Below are positions 59,251 to 64,000 of a stretch of DNA of 64,000 bases, piece after piece. The translations under genes and the position numbers were made by a program. Each line of letters opens with the position of its first letter. The first letter of the stretch is position 1. The notes below the pieces were generated by a model. The model was not told the DNA's origin. It worked only from the letters and a program-made list of their open reading frames with translations, and did no database searches. This DNA is from Malurus cyaneus samueli (Eukaryota > Chordata > Aves > Passeriformes > Maluridae): NCBI GenBank assembly GCA_009741485.1, contig CM019219.1, forward strand, positions 32,809,417-32,873,416, given 5' to 3'.

Positions 59251-60429
59251 GAGTGCTCGTTGTGCCAGGGGAAAGTGGAAAACTTCCTGACATGAGGAGA
59301 TTCTGAAAGCCTGTCGTGTTGATTCATCTCAAAAACCTGACAAAACCTGGAGAGAGGATCATTTGTAGTGAAACTCTGAGCCTGGAGGGCTTTTTCAATC
59401 CTGAGTGCCACAGCAGATGCCTCAGCAGCCTGGAAACGTCTCCTTGGGGCTCGGGAGCTCTCTGTTCCCAGCTGGCACGGGACAAACCCACCAATAACTC
59501 CAGACCAAACCCCTGCACCTTCTCAGCCAGGGCAGCAGGGGTTCAATCTCACAGAGATTGCAGCAGCTGCAAACAGCAAATCACAAAGCGCCTCTCAGTC
59601 CGTCTGTTCACACCCTGGATTCCATAAATCCATTATTTACCAGTGGGAAAGCACAGGATCAGTCCAGGGGAGAACAGGAAAATACTTCTGAATGACCACA
59701 ATGGGCCTAACACCTGAGATTAACTGAAAGTCGCCAAATTTACCCCTGATTAAAAAAAATTACACAACCCCAAATTTAAATAATACAGTCAAACTATATG
59801 GCTAATAAAGTAAAAGCTAAGCAGAACAGCTTCAGCTGGCTCTGGACCTTGCACAACAATCAAATATGGTGCTTTTCTTTTGATAATAAAAAACATTTAA
59901 TCATGACCCTAATGTGATAAATGCTTCCAGATGACTACACACAGAGAGCAGGACATGCCCAGTGTGGGATTTTACAGTTCAGTGCTTCACTTCCCCGTGC
60001 TGCTCACACTCCAAAATGCCTTTTTAATCCTCTGTTTCACTGCTGTTTTTTGCCAAGTTCATTTGCCCAGTTCCAGGTAGAGCCAGAGGCCTGCTGAGAT
60101 CCCAGGGAGCAATGGGAGGTCTTACCCCAAACACCACCTCTTGTCTGGGCTGTGAGCTTGAAATTAATCTTTTTGGAGTGCACGGGAGGTGAAGAGAAGG
60201 AATTGGAGGAGGGAGAAAGGCCTGGAGTGTGTTTAACAAAACCAGGCAGGATGGGCGTAACTTCTTAAATCTGACAGCACCAAGGCCAAGAGAGGGAATT
60301 GCTCTCTTCACACACCACCTGTGCAAGGGCAAACACAAACCAAGCTCAGCCAGAGCAAGGCTGGAGGTATAGGATGGTACAAAATGGCCCCAGGCAGTGG
60401 GAGACAGGGTTTTGAGGCAGAGTGTGTGA
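59251..60429. other. unique non-coding stretch
   Basis: No gene, RNA or named repeat recognised; AT-rich between 59690 and 59920. Confidence 0.5.
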
Positions 60430-60765
60430 GGCAGGATGATGGAGGCAGGATGATGGAGGCAGGATGATGGAGGCAGGGTGATGGAGGAAGGGTGATGGAG
60501 GAAGGATAATGGAGAAAGGGTGATGGAGGAAGGATGATGGAGGAAGGATGATGGAGGAAGGTGATGGGAAGGTGAGGAGAAGATGATGGAGGAAGGATGA
60601 TGGAGGGAGGGGAGGAAGGGTGATGGAGGGAAGGGTGATGGAGGAAGGGTGATGGAGGAAGGGTGATGGAGGAATGATGATGGAGGATGGATGATGGAGA
60701 AAGGATGATGGAGGACGGATGATGGAGGCAGGATCATGGAGGAAGGGTGACGGAGGCAGGATGCT
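60430..60765. repeat. 14-bp GGATGATGGAGGAA minisatellite
   Basis: About 24 copies of a 14-bp unit reading GGATGATGGAGGAA or GGATGATGGAGGCA, with G/A variation in the first half (GGGTGATGGAGGAA). A few units are shortened or lengthened around 60555-60620. The plus strand is strongly purine-rich. Minus-strand frames are open throughout and give a proline/serine/histidine periodic peptide (up to 237 codons), which I reject as a gene. Confidence 0.95.
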
Positions 60766-61048
60766 GGGAGCAGTCACTGCAGGAACACGGCAGCGGAACA
60801 AGCGGCCCCAGCTCAGAGCTCCTGCAGAACATGCAGCAGGATTATCCAGCAGAGAGGATTATCAGCACAGGCTGCTGCAGGGACAGGAGTCTGGGGGCCT
60901 CTCCAGCTGGAACGTCTCGTGCTGGAGGAGAATCTTCACTGAAAAACCATCAGAGGCTTGGCACAGCACAGCTGGGCACTCCAGATGTGGAGTGGTAGCA
61001 GCACACCAAGGGCAGGATAGGAATGACATAAGCAGCCCAAGGATGAAG

Positions 61049-61262
61049 GAGGGCAGGAACAGATGGGATATTGGGAAGGAATTGTTCCCTGGGAGGGTGG
61101 CAGGCCTGGCACAGGGTGCCCAGAGAAGCTGTGGCTGCCCCTGGATCCCTGGCAGTGCCAAGGCCAGGCTGGACATTGGGGCTGGAGCAGCCTGGGACAG
61201 TGGGAGGTGTCCTGTCATGCAGGGTGGCACGGTGGGTTAAACACAACCATCCTGGATTGGGG
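61049..61262 (+). mobile_element. CR1 LINE 3' end with small deletions
   Basis: Plus-strand CR1: GGGCAGGAACAGATGGGATA, TTGGGAAGGAATTGTTCCCT, GTGCCCAGAGAAGCTGTGGC and CTGGACATTGGGGCTGGAGC, ending with GGTTAAACACAACCATCCTG. Several single-base deletions are visible compared with the other copies (for example GGTGGCAGGCCTGGCACAGG and CAGTGCCAAGGCCAGG), and the tail is abnormal. Confidence 0.9.
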
Positions 61263-62277
61263 TATAAAGACCCCAATCAGTCAGAAAAGAGGATATTTTG
61301 TTTCCCACTCAGTCCCTTGGATCTGATGGAGCCCTGCCCTCTCAGAAAGTGACATTGATTTCTTCTCCCCACAGCCTGGGTTCATCCCAGCAGCCAAGTC
61401 ACACACCCATGACCAAACCCTCAAACTGGGATATTCCCAGAGAGATGGCATCAAATGGCAGGAAAGGAGGCTTTGTTCCCTGCCCTTCTTCACTCAGGAA
61501 TGCAGCTGAAGGAATGTCTGAGCTGGTGACAAAGGCAAAGCTTTCACAACAGAGGAAACACAGGGAGTGGGCGCAGAGTGTCCTTGTGACACAGCTCAGC
61601 CAGGGAAGAGGCACAAACCCAGAGAAGAGTGGGTGCTGTAAATCCACAAGAAACATACACACAGCCAGGTGGGGAGGGATGAGATGGGCAAAAAAAGAGC
61701 TTTTTTTGCTAAATAGAATATGCAAGTGTTTACTGGCTCTAAGGAAACCTCTATGTCACAGGGAAGTGATCACAAAGAGCTCATTTGGGACAAAGGAGGA
61801 GGTTAAAATCCTATCAGGGACAGAAAACTACCCCACAGAACAAAACTGCCATGGAGAGATTCCCAGAGAATGACCCCACAGACCTGAACTGCCATGAGGG
61901 AATACCCAAAGAACGACCCCATAGAATGAAACTGCCATGGAAGGATTCCCAAGTCCCAACCCCCAGCCACGTTATTCCACACACAGAATCTGGCCCAGGT
62001 GACTGAGACTGGTGAAGGCTGAACAAGGACCAATCCTGCAGACACTGAGGAAGGGCAGAGAGGAAGATGGAAAATCCCAACCAAACCCTGCAGTGCAAAA
62101 ATAAGGATGGAAATCTGCCTGATCTATTCATATTGAAAAAATAAGAAATGAAGAGCATCCATGCTTGTAAGACAAGAGCTTTTTAAAGGATTTGTCCAGG
62201 TATCGCTGCAACTCCAGGATCTCCTTTTCTGTCCCACTCTCATTTTCAATCCTTTCTGCTTTCTACACCACTGATCA
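61263..62277. other. unique stretch around a 43-bp array
   Basis: Holds the 43-bp minisatellite (61831-61953). The plus-strand 191-codon frame at 61298-61873 has no recognisable family; its end is formed by the array. Nothing else named. Confidence 0.5.
61831..61953. repeat. 43-bp minisatellite, ~2.9 copies
   Basis: Units begin with CCCCACAGAACAAAACTGCC, CCCCACAGACCTGAACTGCC and CCCCATAGAATGAAACTGCC at 61831, 61874 and 61917, each followed by an ATGGAGAGATTCCCAGAGAA-like half. The copies differ at several positions but keep the same length. Confidence 0.95.
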
Positions 62278-62463
62278 TTTTTATTTGATTAAATTTGATA
62301 AGATATAAACTCTTTCCCACTGACTTGCTGCTTGGGCTCTCCAAAGCTCAAGTATTTTTATTTTTATTTTTATTTTATTAGATTTTATTTTTATTTGATT
62401 AGGTTTGATAAGATACAAATTCCTTTCCTGCTGACTCGTTCCTCGGGCTCTCCCAAAGCTCCT
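62278..62463. repeat. ~110-bp duplication with (TTTTTA)n between copies
   Basis: TTTATTTGATTAAATTTGAT with AAGATATAAACTCTTTCCCA (62278-62352) recurs as TTTATTTGATTAGGTTTGAT with AAGATACAAATTCCTTTCCT (62388-62463), both followed by a GGGCTCTCC(C)AAAGCTC block. A TTTTTA/TTTTAT simple repeat (62354-62400) separates them. This is a tandem duplication of older age than the array to its right. Confidence 0.9.
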
Positions 62464-62630
62464 GTAGTCCTTCAGGAGCTGCTGACGGTGCTTTACTAAT
62501 GACTCGTTTAGTCTGCCAAATCCAGCCATGTCTAAAGGAAGCTTTGGTGGAGATAAAGTCAGGATTAGTCAAAACAAGGAGCCAGAAAATCTCCTGTACC
62601 TCCAAATTTACAGGCAGCAGCGCCAACCTG

Positions 62631-63092
62631 TTTGGCTTTTATTGACAAGATGCTGAGCAATCCCACCTTTTCCTTTGGTTTGGCTTTAATTGACAAGATG
62701 CTGAGCAATCCCACCTTTTCCTTTGGTTTGGTTTAATTACAAGATGCTGAAATCCCACCTTTTCCTTTGGTTTGGTTTTAATTGACAAGATGCTGAGCAA
62801 TCTCACCTTTTCCTTTGGTTTGGTTTTAATTACAAGATGCTGAGCAATCCCACCTTTTCCTTTGGTTTGGTTTTAATTACAAGATGCTGAGTAATCCCAC
62901 CTTTTCCTTTGGTTTGGTTTTAATTACAAGATGCTGAGCAATCTCACCTTTTCCTTTGGTTTGGTTTTAATTACAAGATGCTGAGTAATCCCACCTTTTC
63001 CTTTGGTTTGGCTTTTATTGACAAGATGCTGAGCAATCCCACCTTTTCCTTTGGTTTGGTTTTAATTACAAGATGATGAATAATCCCACCTT
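62631..63092. repeat. ~47-bp minisatellite, ten copies
   Basis: The unit contains ACAAGATGCTGAGCAATCCC, ACCTTTTCCTTTGGTTTGGT and TTTAATT. Ten ACAAGATG(C/A)TGA cores occur between 62645 and 63080 with a spacing of about 45-48 bp. The copies are highly alike; variation is mostly GCAATCC versus GTAATCC versus GCAATCT and an optional extra G in TTAATTGACAAG versus TTAATTACAAG, plus one unit that has lost GAGC. The plus strand carries a long pyrimidine/T-rich half. Confidence 0.97.
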
Positions 63093-64000
63093 TCTGTGTG
63101 TCTTGTTGGGTTTGGGGTGTTTTTGCTTCTAAGGAATAAATTTAACTAATTTAGGGAAAAACGCTGTAATAAGGACAAATACTCTGCGAGCAGAATCCAG
63201 TAATAAAAGTCACAGATTTTTTTTAACCTGTTAAAATCTAATTTATGAATTTAACTTCATGGAATTAATTACCACAAAGATAGATTGATGTGATATATTG
63301 TTGCTGGCAGCTGTTTTAAAACAACGCTTTTCTTGTGAACAATGTAGTCCTTAAATTCTGCCGCTTTTATTTTTAACTCTGAACTGAGAAAAAAAGTTCC
63401 TAGTGTGACATAGAATGTGAGGGGGAAAAAGTTGGGAGAAAAAGGTCTGTGTAAAAAAAAAAAAGAAACAGTACCAGGAATTCATGTGTGAGGAAGGGCT
63501 GGAGATTTTGGGATAATCATAACAGGAGATAAACCTTTCATCATGTGTTCTACCTAAATTCAGAGTGGCAGGTGGAACCTGGCATCTCTGGAGGGCCCAA
63601 ATCTCCCAGCACCTGGAGGAAAAGGGATTTGTTTCATGCAGGGGCAGCTGCACATCACCACAGAAAGCCTCCACCTTGCTAAGGGTTGTGTAATTAGCAT
63701 GGGCAGTAATGGGGGATTAAGGGAAAATCCAGGAGAGTGAACAAAAGAGTGATTTTTTAATTATCCTTCCTGTGGAGTATGAAAAATTTAACAGAAAGCC
63801 TCAAAATTTCTGCTTTAGGAAACAGCCACTGCGTTCAGAACTTGCTTATTCCTTTCCAGCCTCTCCAAAATCATAATTGTGCCACCGTGGAGGTATTGAG
63901 GGATATTAAATCTATTCAGTTTAACTTAAATCCAGGTCTGGCACTCGATTCCTCTTTGCATCATCCCAAAAGTGTACCACTATGCCAGACTATCTCTCTC
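63093..64000. other. unique non-coding end stretch
   Basis: AT-rich unique sequence with a 12-A run near 63453. No feature is supported up to the window edge. Confidence 0.5.

Noticed and set aside
60024..60737. 237-codon minus-strand frame rich in Pro, Ser, His
   Set aside because: More than half of it is the translation of the 14-bp minisatellite; the rest is unrecognisable.
61298..61873. 191-codon plus-strand frame
   Set aside because: No recognisable family; the end lies in a minisatellite and the start lies just beyond a CR1 tail.
1..64000. CRISPR array, rRNA/tRNA gene, telomere repeat or operon-like gene cluster
   Set aside because: The tandem arrays have no spacer structure, no cloverleaf or rRNA signature was recognised, no TTAGGG array is present, and no compact gene arrangement exists.

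Overview
This window looks like vertebrate, very probably bird and most likely songbird, chromosomal DNA in a gene-poor or intronic setting. The main evidence is the interspersed repeats. About 22 copies of 5'-truncated CR1 LINE 3' ends lie on both strands. Most carry the long conserved segment containing 'GTGCCCAGAGAAGCTGTGGC' and 'GGCCAGGCTGGACATTGGGG', which I know as an abundant passerine CR1 signature. There are no Alu-like SINEs and no L1. There is no bacterial or viral gene organisation, no CRISPR array, no rRNA or tRNA gene that I could recognise, and no clear CpG-island promoter.

Layout. 1-12 kb is mostly unique non-coding DNA with three CR1 remnants and one A-rich tract. 12.17-12.92 kb is a short-period tandem array (unit about 15 bp) whose middle is strangely noisy. 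12.9-28 kb is unique DNA with eight CR1 copies (one head-to-head pair near 15 kb), a 36-bp tandem duplication, a dispersed 175-190 bp block present twice (19.7 and 21.5 kb) and a noisy pyrimidine-rich array (24.6-24.98 kb). 28-35.5 kb holds a 10-base assembly gap (29050-29059), a long CCCTT array, three more CR1 copies and a candidate solo LTR with TATA box and polyadenylation signal. 35.5-58.9 kb is mostly unique sequence with CR1 copies on the minus strand, several 20-29 nt A or T homopolymers, a 21-bp minisatellite that grew inside a CR1 element (44.2 kb), and one open segment with splice-like borders that could be a real exon (about 55.8-56.0 kb, minus strand). 58.9-63.1 kb is unusually rich in tandem repeats: four minisatellites plus a 110-bp tandem duplication in about 4 kb.

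I found no complete protein-coding gene. Nearly all long open frames are either antisense or sense reads through CR1 elements or come from tandem repeats whose geometry keeps frames open. No gene network or novel biological system can be argued from this sequence. The most useful leads are the possible exon, the CR1-derived minisatellite, the clustered minisatellites at the right end, the repeated 175-190 bp block, and signs that two tandem arrays were poorly resolved in assembly. All repeat-family calls are from recognition by eye; no alignment or database search was run.
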